Positions 52,143 to 60,780 of a stretch of 64,000 nt of DNA are shown in pieces. The stretch lies in contig CAVWXX010000008.1 in the NCBI GenBank assembly GCA_963759155.1, positions 263,295-327,294 on the forward strand, in the 5' to 3' direction. The notes below the pieces were generated by a model. That model was not told the DNA's origin and did no database searches. It saw only the letters and a list, made by a program, of their open reading frames with translations. The position numbers and the translations under genes are program-made. The DNA comes from SZUA-36 sp963759155 (GTDB lineage Bacteria; Pseudomonadota; Gammaproteobacteria; Xanthomonadales; SZUA-36). Each line of letters opens with the position of its first letter. Position 1 is the first letter of the stretch.

Positions 52143-52586
52143 ATGTCACGAATTTTTGTATCCACCATTCTGTCTTCAGTATTTATCGCCACTGTAGCTT
52201 TTGCCGGTTCTGACCCGATCAAGGAGCGTCAGCATTTAATGGAAGAAACCCGTGATGCCGCCAAGGTGGTCGGTGGCATGCTCAAGGGCAAAACCGAATT
52301 TGACGCCGAGGCTGCAATGGCCGCTTTGAGAACCTGGAAGAAAACCGCAACCGAAGCGGGAGACCTGTTTCCAGAGGGCTCTGAAACCGGTCACGATACC
52401 GAAGCGAAATCAACCATCTGGTCAGATCGTGCCGGTTTTGATGAAAAGATGGCGGATTTCAATACAGCGGTTGATGCAGCAATCGCGGCCAAGCCCGATA
52501 GCCTGGATGCCCTGAAGCCGGTGGCAGGCCCGATATTCGACACCTGCAAAGGCTGCCACGATGGATACCGCGTAGAGAAAGACTAA
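52143..52586 (+). CDS. class II (c'/c-556-type) cytochrome c
   Basis: The 147-residue protein has a signal peptide (MSRIFVSTILSSVFIATVAFA). It has the four-helix-bundle pattern of class II cytochromes, with the single heme site C135-x2-C138-H139 close to the C-terminus (TCKGCHDGYR). M32 in QHLMEET is at the position of the sixth ligand in low-spin c-556 members, so electron transfer is more likely than gas binding. The frame is open far upstream, but only 52143 gives the signal peptide. A di-heme cytochrome gene follows 24 bases later. Confidence 0.9.
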   Translation: MSRIFVSTILSSVFIATVAFAGSDPIKERQHLMEETRDAAKVVGGMLKGKTEFDAEAAMAALRTWKKTATEAGDLFPEGSETGHDTEAKSTIWSDRAGFDEKMADFNTAVDAAIAAKPDSLDALKPVAGPIFDTCKGCHDGYRVEKD

Positions 52587-52610
52587 GTAACGACAACGGG
52601 GCCGGGACGA

Positions 52611-53510
52611 ATGAAACGACTGGTGATCCTGCTGGGCCTGATGGCCCTGCTTGTACTCGTGTCGTTTGGTTTGACCCGCCCCGTGAGTTTGACGGCAGAC
52701 GTTTTGCCGGAACATAAGATTGATCTTGTTAACGGAGAGCGCCTGTTCCATGCGGGTGGATGCGCTTCGTGCCACGCTTCGACAGATGGTGATCATGGTT
52801 CTGATATACCCGTCCTCGGTGGCGGGCTTGCAATGAATACACCCTTCGGTATCTTCCACGTACCCAATATCTCACCGCACACCACGCGTGGTATCGGTAA
52901 CTGGAGTACGCTGGACTTTATCAACGCCATGAACCAGGGTGTCTCTCCTGGTAAACGTCATTATTACCCTGCATTTCCGTATGCGTCCTACACGCGTATG
53001 AGTTTTGCAGACCTGATGGATATGAAATCCTATCTCGATACGCTGCCTGAAGCGTCAAACGCCAATGTAGCACATGACTTGAAGTTCCCATGGAATGTAC
53101 GCTCGGGGATAGGCTTCTGGAAACTGCTGAACCTGGACGCTGCACCGGTGGTATCGGTGCCGGAAGACAACGATGTATTGATGCGTGGCCGTTACCTGGT
53201 CGAGGGTCCGGGGCATTGCGGTGAGTGTCATACCCCGCGCGACTGGACCGGTGGTCTTGATTACAGTCTTTGGCTCGCCGGTGCGCCGAACCCGGATGGT
53301 GAAGGCAAGGTCTCGAATATCACACCGGGTGAAAATGGCCTGTCAGACTGGTCAGCAGATGACATTGAGTACTATCTGGAATCAGGCTTCACACCCGATT
53401 ACGATACGGCGGGCAGTTCAATGGTCGAGGTGCAGGAAAACATGGCGCGTTTGCCCAAAGAGGACCGTGCTGCCATCGCCGCTTATCTCAAGGCGATTCC
53501 CGCGCATTAA
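52611..53510 (+). CDS. di-heme c-type cytochrome
   Basis: The 299-residue protein has an uncleaved or cleaved N-terminal helix (about 3-20) and two class I cytochrome c domains, with heme sites C51-x2-C54-H55 (GGCASCHAS) and C203-x2-C206-H207 (GHCGECHTPR). M130 in SYTRMSFAD is the likely axial ligand of the first heme. The pattern resembles the cytochrome subunits of membrane-bound periplasmic alcohol, aldehyde or gluconate dehydrogenases, but no such dehydrogenase is encoded nearby. It probably shares a transcript with the class II cytochrome. Confidence 0.88.
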   Translation: MKRLVILLGLMALLVLVSFGLTRPVSLTADVLPEHKIDLVNGERLFHAGGCASCHASTDGDHGSDIPVLGGGLAMNTPFGIFHVPNISPHTTRGIGNWSTLDFINAMNQGVSPGKRHYYPAFPYASYTRMSFADLMDMKSYLDTLPEASNANVAHDLKFPWNVRSGIGFWKLLNLDAAPVVSVPEDNDVLMRGRYLVEGPGHCGECHTPRDWTGGLDYSLWLAGAPNPDGEGKVSNITPGENGLSDWSADDIEYYLESGFTPDYDTAGSSMVEVQENMARLPKEDRAAIAAYLKAIPAH

Positions 53511-53645
53511 ATTCTGCCAAACCTGGGTACATAGCGGTCAGTTTTCCGGGTGTTAACGGGCGTGGGCTCATTCATCCATGCAGGGCGGTCAATAAAGGCA
53601 ATTATTTATTGCAAATTAAAACGGAAACACTTAGATTCATTGGCT

Positions 53646-53654
53646 TGTTATGAT
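53646..53654 (+). promoter_or_regulatory. candidate extended -10 promoter of the arginine operon
   Basis: TATGAT (53649-53654) is preceded by TG and one base (53646-53648), an extended -10 element. The -35 region is poor. Transcription would start near 53661, just before the leader reading frame. The preceding stretch 53511-53645 contains no gene that I can see. Confidence 0.5.
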
Positions 53655-53682
53655 ATGTCCTGACAGTGTTATTGAGAGCTTG

Positions 53683-53778
53683 ATGCAAACAGTTTACGTC
53701 CAATCCGCCAGCAGCTTTATCCGACGACTTCGACGTCCTGGGTTTCACCATGCCGGCTGGGTTGCCGTATACCACTGA
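53683..53778 (+). CDS. arginine-rich leader peptide of the arg operon (31 codons)
   Basis: The ATG at 53683 opens a 31-codon frame ending in TGA at 53776-53778. A GAGAG ribosome binding site lies at 53674-53678. Codons 14, 15, 17 and 18 are CGA, CGA, CGA and CGT, giving Ile-Arg-Arg-Leu-Arg-Arg-Pro. Four Arg codons in five, three of them the generally poorly decoded CGA, make it a plausible sensor of charged tRNA-Arg. The frame lies between a promoter-like element and an intrinsic terminator, and 93 bases before the first arg gene. The product itself is presumably without function. The peptide is inferred from codons and position only. Confidence 0.72.
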   Translation: MQTVYVQSASSFIRRLRRPGFHHAGWVAVYH

Positions 53779-53828
53779 GAAAGACAAGATGAATATATTA
53801 AAAACCCAGCTAACGGCTGGGTTTTTTT
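53738..53828 (+). promoter_or_regulatory. transcription attenuator: alternative antiterminator and terminator structures
   Basis: The terminator's 5' arm AACCCAGC (53803-53810) can pair with its 3' arm or with the identical sequence GCTGGGTT at 53756-53763 inside the leader frame (8 bp perfect). A second possible partner, CTGGGTTT at 53738-53745, sits directly after the Arg codons and would be covered by a ribosome stalled there. CCAGC (53708-53712), upstream of the Arg codons, can mask GCTGG (53756-53760) when no ribosome is stalled. Stalling at Arg codons should therefore favour the antiterminator. A ribosome reaching the stop codon at 53776 should cover 53756-53763 and let the terminator form. 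The mechanism is inferred from these pairings. Confidence 0.68.
53801..53828 (+). terminator. attenuator terminator ahead of argF'
   Basis: AAAACCCAGC (53801-53810) pairs with GCTGGGTTTT (53816-53825) across a five-base TAACG loop, continuing into a run of seven T. It lies 23 bases after the leader stop codon and 43 bases before the GTG of argF', with no other gene ending upstream that would need it on this strand apart from the cytochromes 290 bases earlier. Confidence 0.9.
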
Positions 53829-53870
53829 GTTTGGACCGGCATCAATCCGGTCAATATATGGAGATTTGAA

Positions 53871-54875
53871 GTGAAGCATTTTTTGTCCACCAGTGACTGG
53901 TCGCGTGAAGACCTTGATGCCCTGCTGCAATCTGCGGCGGCCTTGAAGAAAAACCCCATTAACTCCCGTCTCAAAGGGCGTTCGATTGCCCTGTTGTTTC
54001 TCAATCCATCCATGCGCACAAGGACATCTTTCGACCTGGGTATGCAGCAAATGGGCGGTATTGCCATTGTTCTGCAACCGGGTAAAGATGCCTGGGGGCT
54101 TGAGTTCGACACCGGCGTGATCATGGAAGGCGAAGCCGAGGAGCATATTGCCGAGGCGGCAGGTGTTTTATCACGTTACTGCGACCTGATCGGTATACGC
54201 GCGTTTCCAAAGTTTGTGGACTGGTCAAAAGACCGCGAAGATAACGTCATCAAATCGCTGGCAAAACACGCATCCGTGCCGGTTATCAATATGGAAACCA
54301 TCGTTCACCCCTGCCAGGAACTGGCCATGATGCTGGCCCTGAAGGAAAGGATCGGCGATGTCGCCAAGCGCAAGATGGTGCTCACCTGGACCTACCACCC
54401 ACGCCCCCTGAATACTGCCGTGGCGAATTCCGCCCTGTTAATAGGCACGAAGTTCGGTATGGATGTCACACTGCTCTGTCCCGAACCCGCCTATCTGCTG
54501 GATTCGCAGTTCATGGACCAGGCAAAAGCCAATGCAACAGCCAGTGGCGGTTCACTGCAGGTCAGTCATGATATTGAATCGTCCTATGCCGGCGCCGACT
54601 TTGTGTATGCAAAAAGCTGGGGGGCACTGCCTTACTACGGCAGACCGGAGGAAGAGTACGAATTGCGTAAGAACTATCGCCACTTCATCGTCAATGAAGA
54701 GAAGATGGCGCTGACCAATAACGGTCTGTTCAGCCATTGTCTGCCGTTAAGACGCAACGTGAAAGCCACCGACGGTGTGATGGATGCACCTTATTGCCTG
54801 GCAATGGATGAGGCAGAGAACCGTTTACATGTACAAAAAGCCCTGATGATGAATTTGCTGGGAGCAGACCAATGA
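53871..54875 (+). CDS. argF': N-acetylornithine carbamoyltransferase (AOTCase type)
   Basis: This carbamoyltransferase makes N-acetylcitrulline from N-acetylornithine and carbamoyl phosphate. The 334-residue protein has the carbamoyl phosphate loop S47-M-R-T-R51, HPCQEL, and HCLPLRRNVKATD in place of the HCLPAF of ornithine enzymes. W75 in PGKDAW and E90 in GEAEEH correspond by spacing to Trp77 and Glu92 of the Xanthomonas enzyme. The glutamate selects the acetylated over the succinylated substrate. K298 is at the place of its carboxylated lysine. It starts at a GTG and overlaps argG by four bases. Adjacent argE and fused argB support the acetylated route. Confidence 0.92.
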   Translation: MKHFLSTSDWSREDLDALLQSAAALKKNPINSRLKGRSIALLFLNPSMRTRTSFDLGMQQMGGIAIVLQPGKDAWGLEFDTGVIMEGEAEEHIAEAAGVLSRYCDLIGIRAFPKFVDWSKDREDNVIKSLAKHASVPVINMETIVHPCQELAMMLALKERIGDVAKRKMVLTWTYHPRPLNTAVANSALLIGTKFGMDVTLLCPEPAYLLDSQFMDQAKANATASGGSLQVSHDIESSYAGADFVYAKSWGALPYYGRPEEEYELRKNYRHFIVNEEKMALTNNGLFSHCLPLRRNVKATDGVMDAPYCLAMDEAENRLHVQKALMMNLLGADQ

Positions 54876-56095
54876 GCACAGAAAACAAGAGTACGGATCA
54901 AAAAACACCCATCGTATTGGCATTTTCCGGTGGACTCGACACCAGTTATTGCGTACTTGAGCTAAAAGCGCAGGGCTATGACGTCCACACCGTATTTGTT
55001 GACACAGGTGGTCTGACGGATGATGAAGTTAACTGGATTGAAGATCGTGCGCTATCACTGGGTGCCGTCAAGCACCACCTGGTTGATGCCAGCCAGTTGA
55101 TCTGGGATGAATTTGTAATACCGTTGGTTTGGAGCCAGTCGAGGATGCTTGGCGAATACCCGATGCTATGTTCTGACCGTTACCTGATCGTCAGGCTGAG
55201 CCTGCAGTTATGTGATGAACTGGGTACCCGGCATTTTGCCCATGGTTGTACCGGTATGGGTAATGACCAGCTACGCTTTGACCAGACCGTTCGCAGCCTC
55301 GGTGACTATGACATTCATGCACCGGTCAGGGATTTACAAAAGCTTCCGGGCAATATCAGGGAAATCGAAATCGATATCCTCGAGAAAGCCGGTGTTTCGA
55401 TACCGGTTAAAACCGGCAAGTATTCAATAAATGAAAACCTGCTCGGTGTCACTACTTCCGGCAGTGAGGTCGATGAGTTCGATGCGCCCGGCGCGGAAAC
55501 CTGGCAGTTGTCACGGCCACGGGATGAGTGGCCAGAGCAACCGTTACAGGTCGCCATCCGTTTTGAGAAGGGTGTTGCCGTTGCCATTAACGGCGAGGAA
55601 ATGGCCGGCCCCGCGATTGTGCAGAAGCTGAATACAGAATTTGGCCGTTATGGTGTCGGGCGGCATATTTATACCGGCGATGTCACCATTGGCCTGAAAG
55701 GTAGAATTGTTTTTGAATGTCCCGGTATCGATGCCCTGCTCACGGCCCACCAGGCGCTGGAGGATTGTGTGAATACACGTTTCCAGAACCAGTTCCGTCA
55801 TCAGGTGGCGCAACGTTGGGCCGAACTGGTTTACACCGGCTTCTTTTACGAACCACATAAAGATGATCTGCAGGCCTATTTGGCCAGTTCACAGTCATAT
55901 GTCACCGGTACGGTAACGCTGGAAACAACGGGCGGCTCCCTGCATGCGGTGGCGATTGATTCCGACTACATTGTGCAGGATCCGGACGCCGTGTATGCAC
56001 AAAGCTGCAACTGGTCGCCTACCGAGGCAGAAGGTTTTATCAAGTTGATCGGCCAGAGCTCAACCACCACCGCGCGGGTCAGGAATAAAGGCTGA
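54872..56095 (+). CDS. argG: argininosuccinate synthase
   Basis: ArgG condenses citrulline and aspartate with ATP to argininosuccinate. The 407-residue protein has the PP-loop SGGLDTS at residues 19-25, the GCTGMGNDQLRFDQ region that binds aspartate and citrulline, and KTGKYSINENLLG. It appears to be the Xanthomonas-like form. In this pathway its substrate is citrulline produced by ArgE from acetylcitrulline. Overlap of one base with argE and four with argF' indicates coupled translation. Confidence 0.95.
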   Translation: MSTENKSTDQKTPIVLAFSGGLDTSYCVLELKAQGYDVHTVFVDTGGLTDDEVNWIEDRALSLGAVKHHLVDASQLIWDEFVIPLVWSQSRMLGEYPMLCSDRYLIVRLSLQLCDELGTRHFAHGCTGMGNDQLRFDQTVRSLGDYDIHAPVRDLQKLPGNIREIEIDILEKAGVSIPVKTGKYSINENLLGVTTSGSEVDEFDAPGAETWQLSRPRDEWPEQPLQVAIRFEKGVAVAINGEEMAGPAIVQKLNTEFGRYGVGRHIYTGDVTIGLKGRIVFECPGIDALLTAHQALEDCVNTRFQNQFRHQVAQRWAELVYTGFFYEPHKDDLQAYLASSQSYVTGTVTLETTGGSLHAVAIDSDYIVQDPDAVYAQSCNWSPTEAEGFIKLIGQSSTTTARVRNKG

Positions 56096-57171
56096 TGGCT
56101 ATCGGCGGTGTGCTGAATCATCTCGAGGCCTTGATTGCCTTCGATACGCAAAACCCACCGCGTTCACTGGATGCGGATTCCCCGATATTTGCCTATATCA
56201 GCAATGCACTGGGAGCGGACTTTAAAATCGAGGTCACCGATCATGGTCTGGGCCGGGTCAGCATGCTGGCGGTACGTGGAAACCCGCAGATGTTATTTAA
56301 CGTGCACCTCGATACGGTGCCGGTGATAGAAGGTTCACGCTTTCCTGCGCTGGAGATGACGCGGGAAGGTGATCGCGTTTATGGCCGTGGCAGCTGCGAT
56401 ATCAAGGGGGCTGCAGCCTGCTTACTGGAGCTTGCCTCGCTAAGTGATCAGCCGATGGCGATGCTATTCACCACCGATGAAGAAGGCGCCAGCGGCGTCT
56501 GCGTGGCTGAATTTGTACGCTCGGAACAAAGCAGGGCTTTCAAACAGGTCGTGGTGGCAGAGCCAACCGACTGCCTGGCCGTAACGAGCCACCGCGGTTA
56601 TCTATCGGTAAAAGGTGAGTTTACCGGTGTGTCCGGTCATTCGTCAGAGCCACGTGCCTTGAAGGATAATGCCCTGCATAAACTCTCCACCTGGGTGGCG
56701 AAGGCCGTTACCACTGCCGGGCAAATGGAGCTTGAGCACCGCCGACCCTGTTTCAACGTGGGCGAGGTGCATGGTGGTATCAAGTCCAACGTGATCGCCG
56801 ATCAGGCGAGGTTGCACTGGAGTGCGCGTTTGTCTCCCGGTGATAGTAATGACGAATTTCTGGAATTGATGACAGCGCTTGATAGCAGCGACTCGGCAAC
56901 CTGGCAGGTACCTTTTTCCGGTCCGCCACTGCCAACCGATGGCTGCGATATTTCGCAGGCAAAGGCGTTTGTTGAACGTCATGATATTGAAGCTGGGCCG
57001 GACGTCAGCTTCTGGACCGAAGCGTCATTATTCGCACAAGCGGGTATTCCGGCTATCGTATTGGGCCCGGGCAATATTGCCCAGGCACATGTTGTTGATG
57101 AATGGGTCAGCCTGGATCAACTGGAGCGGGCCTTTGAAATATATACAAAATTGGTAAAGAGTCATGACTGA
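56095..57171 (+). CDS. argE: acetylcitrulline/acetylornithine deacetylase (M20 family)
   Basis: The 358-residue di-metal hydrolase has the M20 ligands in order: H71 and D73 (NVHLDTVPV), D102 (GRGSCDIKGAAA), the catalytic/ligand Glu pair E129-E130 (TTDEEGASG), then the dimerisation domain and a terminal His. Next to an acetylornithine carbamoyltransferase it would release citrulline from N-acetylcitrulline, as shown for the Xanthomonas enzyme. The start codon shares one base with the argG stop, and its end overlaps argB by eight bases. Confidence 0.92.
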   Translation: MAIGGVLNHLEALIAFDTQNPPRSLDADSPIFAYISNALGADFKIEVTDHGLGRVSMLAVRGNPQMLFNVHLDTVPVIEGSRFPALEMTREGDRVYGRGSCDIKGAAACLLELASLSDQPMAMLFTTDEEGASGVCVAEFVRSEQSRAFKQVVVAEPTDCLAVTSHRGYLSVKGEFTGVSGHSSEPRALKDNALHKLSTWVAKAVTTAGQMELEHRRPCFNVGEVHGGIKSNVIADQARLHWSARLSPGDSNDEFLELMTALDSSDSATWQVPFSGPPLPTDGCDISQAKAFVERHDIEAGPDVSFWTEASLFAQAGIPAIVLGPGNIAQAHVVDEWVSLDQLERAFEIYTKLVKSHD

Positions 57172-58477
57172 TATACGCCAGCTCGTCCACGAATTACTCG
57201 CGCAGCTCGGCTCAAGCCGGGAAGCGCAGCAGTATCTGAAAGAATACTCCGGTACCAACCAGGCACGATTCGCCGTGGTCAAGGTTGGTGGCGGCATCCT
57301 GCGCGACCACATGGATGAGCTGACCTCGGCCCTGGCCTTTTTGCACCGGCTCGGTTTAATCCCAGTGGTATTGCACGGCGCCGGCCCGCAACTGGATCAG
57401 GCATTGACAGATTCGGGTATTGAAACCGAGCGGGTTGATGGTTTGCGAGTCACCAGCGAGGATGTCATGGGGGTGGCGCGGCCATTGATGTATCGGGAAA
57501 ACATGCGACTGGTCGATGCTCTGGAAGCCAAGGGGATTCGCGCACGGGGTATTCAGCATGGCGTATTCCAGTGCAATTTTCTCGACCGCGAGCAACTGGG
57601 TCTTGTCGGCGAGGTCGAGACGGTTGACCTGGATGCCATTGAAAGCGCCGTGCGTAGCGGTGCCGTGCCGGTTTTGACCTGCCTGGGTGAGTCAGCAGCA
57701 GGCCAGGTGTTAAATATCAATGCCGATATCGCCACCCGTGAACTGGTATGGAAACTGCGGCCGCACAAGGTTATTTTCCTGTCACCCACCGGAGGTCTTC
57801 TGGACCGCGAAGACCGGATCATTTCCGCCGTCAGTTTGACCAACGATTACGAGGCACTGATGCGACAGCCATGGGTGCATTCCGGTATGCGGCTCAAGCT
57901 GCAGCAGATCAATGAAATGCTGCAGCGGTTACCGGATGACACGTCGGTATCCATCACTTCCGCTGCCAATCTGACCCGCGAGCTGTTTACCTACCGTGGT
58001 GCCGGCACACTGGTCAGAAAAGGCGAGTCGATCAATGTATTTGAAAACCCGGATGCTGAAACACTGGCCGCGGTTAAAAACCTGGTCGAGCAGTCGTTTC
58101 AGCGGACCTTGCGTGACGACTGGTTTAGCAACCTGGAGGAGCCACTGGTGCTGCTGTCAGAAACGGGCCGTGCGGCGGCTATCATGACAAACGGTGTCGA
58201 TGGTGTTCCGTACCTGGATAAGTTCATCGTTACCTCCGAAGCCCAGGGTGAAGGTCTTGGTGCTGCGATCTGGCAGGTGGTCAGGGCCCGTTACCCGGCC
58301 TTGTACTGGCGTTCGCGATATACCAACCCGATTACACCCTGGTATTTTCAGCAGGCCGATAGCAGTAACCGCTCAGCTGGTTGGGTGGTCTTTACCATCG
58401 GTGTGGAGGGCGCCACGCAGAGACAAAGTTGTGTGGAGGATTCACTGGCGCGTGATTCAGGCTGGGTTGCACAATGA
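57164..58477 (+). CDS. argB: bifunctional N-acetylglutamate kinase/synthase (NAGS/K)
   Basis: The 437-residue protein has an N-terminal amino-acid kinase domain (about 25-285) with VVKVGGG, VLHGAGPQLDQAL and NINADIA, and a C-terminal GNAT acetyltransferase domain (about 290-437) ending GWVVFTIG. This is the Xanthomonas/vertebrate-type NAGS/K that makes N-acetylglutamate and phosphorylates it. It explains why no argA gene is needed here. A typical stand-alone ArgB would be about 300 residues. Arginine inhibits synthase activity in characterised members. It overlaps argE and argC at its ends. Confidence 0.94.
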   Translation: MTDIRQLVHELLAQLGSSREAQQYLKEYSGTNQARFAVVKVGGGILRDHMDELTSALAFLHRLGLIPVVLHGAGPQLDQALTDSGIETERVDGLRVTSEDVMGVARPLMYRENMRLVDALEAKGIRARGIQHGVFQCNFLDREQLGLVGEVETVDLDAIESAVRSGAVPVLTCLGESAAGQVLNINADIATRELVWKLRPHKVIFLSPTGGLLDREDRIISAVSLTNDYEALMRQPWVHSGMRLKLQQINEMLQRLPDDTSVSITSAANLTRELFTYRGAGTLVRKGESINVFENPDAETLAAVKNLVEQSFQRTLRDDWFSNLEEPLVLLSETGRAAAIMTNGVDGVPYLDKFIVTSEAQGEGLGAAIWQVVRARYPALYWRSRYTNPITPWYFQQADSSNRSAGWVVFTIGVEGATQRQSCVEDSLARDSGWVAQ

Positions 58478-59430
58478 GTCATCAACGTATTATCAACCTG
58501 ATAGGGGGACGCGGTTATACCGGCTCCGAACTGTTGCAACTGATCTCCGCTCACCCGGATATGGATCTGGGTGTGGCCAGTTCCCGCAGCGTGGCGGGGC
58601 AGAGTATCTCCTCTATCTGCGAGGGCTGGCCTGATGATGGCAGGACATTCACACAACTGGAACCGGCTGGTGTATCCGTACACCCGGCTGATGCCTGGGT
58701 GCTGGCGCTTCCCAATGGGTTGGCGGGTGAATGGGTGGAGGCCATCCTTGCTGCATTCCCTGATGCCGTCATTTTGGACCTGAGTGCAGATTATCGTTTT
58801 GATTCGCAATGGACCTATGGTTTACCGGAACGTTTCCGTGATCAGCTTCGTGATGCGCGGCTGATTTCCAACCCTGGTTGTTACGCCACGGGTGCCCAGC
58901 TTGGTTTGTTACCGTTGGCTGAAGACCTGCGATCAGACCCTGTGATATTTGGTGTTTCCGGTTTCAGCGGTGCAGGCAAAACGCCATCACCACGCAACGA
59001 CCCGAAAGTCCTGAAGGACAACATGATCCCGTATTCCCTGAGCGGACATATGCACGAAAAGGAAGTCTCCCACCAGTTACAATGTGCGGTCAGGTTTATG
59101 CCGCATGTGGCGGCTTTTTTTCGAGGCATTTCTTTGACCATTGCTTTTGAGCTTGACTATCCAACATCCGCAGATGAGCTGGAGGTCTTGTTTAAGCAGG
59201 CCTATGAAGGTGAGAAAAGGGTCAGGGTCAGCCGCGATATCCCACAGGTGAGTGCCGTACAAAAAACGGCCGATATTCATATCGGCGGTTTTGATATCGA
59301 TGCAAGAAACCCGGCGCAGGGCAGCCTGGTGGTGGTGCTGGATAACCTACTCAAAGGTGCTGCGTCGCAGGCGTTGCAGAATCTGAACCTGGCTCTCGGG
59401 CTGGATGAAAACGCAGGAATCAATTCATGA
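58474..59430 (+). CDS. argC: N-acetyl-gamma-glutamyl-phosphate reductase
   Basis: ArgC reduces N-acetylglutamyl phosphate to the semialdehyde with NADPH. The 318-residue protein has the dinucleotide-binding start NLIGGRGYTGSELLQL (about 8-23), the catalytic nucleophile C136 in SNPGCYATGAQLGLLPL and the conserved AFFRGISLTI segment. It is the shorter Xanthomonas-like form. Four-base overlaps join it to argB and argH. Confidence 0.94.
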   Translation: MSHQRIINLIGGRGYTGSELLQLISAHPDMDLGVASSRSVAGQSISSICEGWPDDGRTFTQLEPAGVSVHPADAWVLALPNGLAGEWVEAILAAFPDAVILDLSADYRFDSQWTYGLPERFRDQLRDARLISNPGCYATGAQLGLLPLAEDLRSDPVIFGVSGFSGAGKTPSPRNDPKVLKDNMIPYSLSGHMHEKEVSHQLQCAVRFMPHVAAFFRGISLTIAFELDYPTSADELEVLFKQAYEGEKRVRVSRDIPQVSAVQKTADIHIGGFDIDARNPAQGSLVVVLDNLLKGAASQALQNLNLALGLDENAGINS

Positions 59431-60728
59431 AAGACCTGATCTGGAAAAAAGAAGGCAAAGGTGACTCGGCTGATCCCGCGATTATGGCGTTTTTGGCCGG
59501 TGAAGATGTCGAGCTTGATAAAGAGTTACTGTTGTTTGATATCGAAGCCAGCGCCGCGCACCTTAAAGGCCTGCAGCAGATTGACATACTCAGTGATGAT
59601 GAAGCCGGCAAATTGCTGGCCGGGTTACGAACCATTGTCAGTGACATAAAGGATGGCACCAGGCAGCTGGACAGCAGCTTTGAGGACGGGCACTCGGCTA
59701 TTGAGTCGTGGCTGACAGACATGTGTGGTGATATTGGCGGCAAGATACACACCGGCCGCAGCCGTAATGACCAGGTGGCAGTGGCACTGCGCTTATATAT
59801 GAAAGACCGTCTGGAGCAACTGCAGTCGATCTGTACGCATATTGCTTCTGTGCTGTTAAACAGAATCAAAACCGAGGGTGATCTGCCAATGGCGGGGTAT
59901 ACCCATTTGCAATCGGCGATGCCATCTTCGGTTGGTCTGTGGCTGGCAGGGCATGCCGAGGCCTTTATTGATAATGCAGAACTGGCAGCTCTTACTTACC
60001 AGTGGCTGGATGCCAGTCCGCTGGGCACGGCATCGGGTTTTGGTGTTAATCTGAAGTTGCCGCGCCAGGCCGTCGCCGATGACCTGGGTTTTGCACGCAT
60101 GGTGGTCAACCCGCAGTACGCGCAAAACAGCCGCGGTAAAATTGAGCTGCAGGCCTTATCGGTGTTGTCGGCCTGTACGCTGGACCTGCGGCGGCTTGCC
60201 TGGGACCTGAGCCTGTTCACAACACATGAGTTTGGTTTTGTGAAGTTGCCGGAACAATACTGTACGGGATCGAGCATCATGCCAAACAAGAACAACCCCG
60301 ACACGGTCGAGTTGTTACGCGCAGTTCACGGTGTTGTACAGGGTGCCCAGGCCGAGCTCGCCTCGGTGCTCTCCTTGCCGTCGGGTTATCAGCGGGATTT
60401 ACAGGCAACCAAGCCGCCATTATTGCGCGCTTTTGGAAAAGGTTTGCAGGCATTGGCCCTGTTACCGGACCTGCTCGCTAGCTTTCAATGGCAAACCGGG
60501 CGGATGCGCGAATCAATAACACCGGAAATGTTGGCAACTGATCGAGCAGTGGATATGGCGCGTGACGGAATTCCATTTCGCGACGCATATAAAGTTGCGG
60601 CGGCCCAGGGCGCAGGTATAAGCGCCGAAGAAATCGCTCAAAGCCTTGCTAACAGGGTGTCTCCGGGTGGTTGTGGTCAGCTTGGAACAGCGCTTTTGGA
60701 GTCCCGTTTGCAGGCTTTGAAAAACTAA
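59427..60728 (+). CDS. argH: argininosuccinate lyase
   Basis: ArgH splits argininosuccinate into arginine and fumarate. The 433-residue protein has the fumarase/aspartase-family signature GSSIMPNKNNPD at residues 281-292, the KIHTGRSRNDQVA segment (106-118) and the YTHLQSAMP motif with the catalytic His (158-166). It is the last gene of the operon. No hairpin or T tract follows in the 24 bases before the first rRNA promoter. Confidence 0.96.
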   Translation: MKDLIWKKEGKGDSADPAIMAFLAGEDVELDKELLLFDIEASAAHLKGLQQIDILSDDEAGKLLAGLRTIVSDIKDGTRQLDSSFEDGHSAIESWLTDMCGDIGGKIHTGRSRNDQVAVALRLYMKDRLEQLQSICTHIASVLLNRIKTEGDLPMAGYTHLQSAMPSSVGLWLAGHAEAFIDNAELAALTYQWLDASPLGTASGFGVNLKLPRQAVADDLGFARMVVNPQYAQNSRGKIELQALSVLSACTLDLRRLAWDLSLFTTHEFGFVKLPEQYCTGSSIMPNKNNPDTVELLRAVHGVVQGAQAELASVLSLPSGYQRDLQATKPPLLRAFGKGLQALALLPDLLASFQWQTGRMRESITPEMLATDRAVDMARDGIPFRDAYKVAAAQGAGISAEEIAQSLANRVSPGGCGQLGTALLESRLQALKN

Positions 60729-60752
60729 TTTCAATTATTTTCAAAACAACTG

Positions 60753-60780
60753 TTGACACAAAAGTTTCCCGCCCTATAAT
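60753..60780 (+). promoter_or_regulatory. rRNA operon promoter P1
   Basis: Perfect TTGACA (60753-60758) and TATAAT (60775-60780) are 16 bases apart, followed by a GC-rich discriminator (GCGCG) typical of stringently controlled promoters. The A/T-rich stretch 60722-60750 upstream, which overlaps the argH stop, could serve as an UP element. Confidence 0.9.

Noticed and set aside
53511..53660. ArgR operator (ARG box) before the arginine operon
   Set aside because: I could not find a convincing pair of 18-bp imperfect palindromes in the promoter region, which fits control by attenuation instead.
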